This document shows positions 63,005 through 64,000 of a stretch of DNA of 64,000 nt, piece after piece. The notes under the pieces are model-generated. The model ran no database searches and was not told where the DNA came from. It saw nothing but the letters and a program-made list of their open reading frames with translations. Numbering within the stretch: position 1 is the first letter of the stretch; each line of letters opens with the position of its first letter. This DNA is from Dyella flagellata (GTDB taxonomy: Bacteria > Pseudomonadota > Gammaproteobacteria > Xanthomonadales > Rhodanobacteraceae). Position numbers and translations under genes: made by a program. The stretch spans positions 155,044 through 219,043 of the forward strand of contig NZ_BSOA01000014.1 of NCBI RefSeq assembly GCF_030160275.1, written 5' to 3'.

Positions 63005-63724
63005 ATGCTCAAGCTCATCGGTTTCGACGGCGACGACACGCTCTGGCACAGCGAGGGCTACTACCGTGAAGCCAGCGCGCGCTTCACTGATATCGTCGGG
63101 CGCTACGTGGACTTGGGTGATGCCCAGGTTCAGGCCGGCATGCTGGCGACCGAACGGCGCAACCTGAAGCTATTTGGCTATGGGGCCAAGGGCATGACGC
63201 TGTCGATGGTGGAGACGGCCATCGCAATTACCGAGGGCCGCATCTCAGCCGCCGACATTCACGCCCTGGTGGAGATCGGCAAGACGGTGCTGCAGCATCC
63301 GGTAGAGCTGCTGCCCGGCGTGCGCGAGGCGGTGGCCGCCGTGGCCGAGCACCACGCGGTGGTGCTGATCACCAAGGGCGATCTGTTCCACCAGGAAAAG
63401 AAAGTGGCGCAGTCGGGTATGGCGGACCTGTTCCACCGCATCGAAATCGTGTCGGAAAAGGACGTGATCACCTATCGCCGCGTGCTCGGCGAGTTCTCGC
63501 TGGAGCCGGGGCAGTTCGCCATGGTCGGCAATTCGTTGCGCTCGGACATCGAGCCGGTGATTCGTCTGGGCGGCTGGGGTGTGCACATGCCCTACCACGT
63601 GACCTGGGAGCACGAACTGGAGAACGGCCTGGGCGAGGCGGACGCGCCGCGCATGCTTACCGTCGACACCCCTTCGGCCATTCCCGCCGCGATCGCGCAG
63701 CTGGCCGAGCGCGCCGGGACCTGA
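63005..63724 (+). CDS. HAD family hydrolase
   Basis: A 239-residue HAD phosphatase with motif I GFDGDDTLW (Asp8, Asp10), motif II LITKGD, motif III Lys in SEKD and motif IV MVGNSLRSDIEP. An AAGGATCGCCC site precedes ATG 63005. Unlike the HAD protein at 36149, its cap region is different, so they are not close copies. Substrate unknown. Confidence 0.88.
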   Translation: MLKLIGFDGDDTLWHSEGYYREASARFTDIVGRYVDLGDAQVQAGMLATERRNLKLFGYGAKGMTLSMVETAIAITEGRISAADIHALVEIGKTVLQHPVELLPGVREAVAAVAEHHAVVLITKGDLFHQEKKVAQSGMADLFHRIEIVSEKDVITYRRVLGEFSLEPGQFAMVGNSLRSDIEPVIRLGGWGVHMPYHVTWEHELENGLGEADAPRMLTVDTPSAIPAAIAQLAERAGT

Positions 63725-63725
63725 C

Positions 63726-63920
63726 ATGGAAATGCTGACGCCACGCAGCATCCAGTGCCCTTATTGCGGCGAGCGCATCGAAATACTGGTCGACGCGTCG
63801 GCAGGCGACCAGCAGTACATCGAGGACTGCCAGGTGTGTTGCCAGCCGATCAACGTGTCGGTGTGGATCGGGGCGGATGAGGATGTGCATGTGAGCGTGG
63901 CGGGGGAAGACGAGGCTTGA
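63726..63920 (+). CDS. CPXCG motif-containing cysteine-rich protein
   Basis: A 64-residue protein with CPYCG (Cys11, Cys14) and CQVC(C) (Cys35, Cys38, Cys39), which would bind one zinc. This matches the family named after its CPXCG motif, whose role is unknown. One base separates its ATG from the HAD gene stop, so the two are co-transcribed. Confidence 0.88.
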   Translation: MEMLTPRSIQCPYCGERIEILVDASAGDQQYIEDCQVCCQPINVSVWIGADEDVHVSVAGEDEA

Positions 63921-63944
63921 TGCTCGCCGGTAACTGCTCCCTCC

Positions 63945-63998
63945 CCTGCCAAGCACCTGATTAGCGTCGAGTCTCAGCTGGTGATTTAGACAGGGGAG
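63945..63998. other. Short interrupted inverted repeat at the right edge
   Basis: CTCCCCTG near 63950 and CAGGGGAG near 63991 are complementary, with the nested CACCTGATTAG/GTGATTTAG resemblance between them. The window ends directly after, so whether this is part of a larger element cannot be judged. Confidence 0.3.
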
Positions 63999-64000
63999 AT

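Overview
The window reads as a chromosome segment of a GC-rich gammaproteobacterium of the Xanthomonadales (Lysobacterales), most likely family Rhodanobacteraceae (Dyella, Rhodanobacter, Frateuria or Luteibacter type). The evidence is the GC-rich codon use, the gene complement (split class II ribonucleotide reductase, mre/mrd/mltB/rlpA/dac cluster, lipB-lipA, many two-component proteins) and a dispersed palindromic repeat with core GGCTGGGAT...ATCCCAGCC lying just behind genes. The genus is inference. I saw no rRNA, tRNA, CRISPR array, transposase or prophage.

Layout. 0.2-5.7 kb: a TetR regulator divergent from an alpha/beta hydrolase and a FadE-type acyl-CoA dehydrogenase, then a DUF4442 hotdog protein and a CPBP membrane protease. 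5.8-12.1 kb (minus): a signalling operon of a hybrid kinase with three receivers, CheR, CheB and a REC-GGDEF protein, interrupted by a 280-bp element of nested perfect inverted repeats. 12.3-18.9 kb (minus): RF3, a Phd/ParE-type toxin-antitoxin pair, an EF-G, an M24 peptidase-like protein, a DUF1304 membrane protein and a PfkB sugar or nucleoside kinase. 19.1-28.1 kb (plus): the cell-shape and peptidoglycan cluster mreBCD-mrdA-rodA-mltB-rlpA-dacC, with 1-8 base overlaps between most neighbours. 28.1-32.6 kb (plus): ybeD, lipB and lipA (lipoate synthesis) and a tail-specific protease. 32.7-39.9 kb (minus): M1 and M17 aminopeptidases, a HAD hydrolase, a phosphate-binding-like protein fused to LysM, and a DegP/DegQ-type protease.

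40.4-44.1 kb (plus): adenosylcobalamin-dependent ribonucleotide reductase split into NrdJa and NrdJb, with a histone-H1-like Lys/Ala repeat gene between them and a candidate NrdR box upstream. 44.2-47.3 kb: a more AT-rich island of five unfamiliar small genes, mostly lipoproteins or membrane proteins, probably acquired. 47.3-51.4 kb (minus): a LuxR-type response regulator, a very short YadA-like trimeric autotransporter, and a flavin reductase-like protein paired with a methyltransferase. 51.7-57.2 kb: small membrane or hypothetical genes, an AhpD-like protein, an exported RidA-like protein and a PAS-rich hybrid kinase. 57.3-64.0 kb: an amino-acid racemase, a DUF4440 protein, a LytS/LytR-type two-component pair, two tandem LAB_N membrane proteins, a YciI-like protein, a Kir-type potassium channel, a HAD hydrolase and a CPXCG protein.

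Most of the window is core housekeeping. The least explained parts are the nested inverted-repeat element at 6791-7070, the dispersed palindrome family at 3' ends, the H1-like gene inside the split nrdJ locus, the AT-rich lipoprotein island, and the PstS-LysM fusion. No clearly new defence or biosynthetic system can be demonstrated from the sequence alone.
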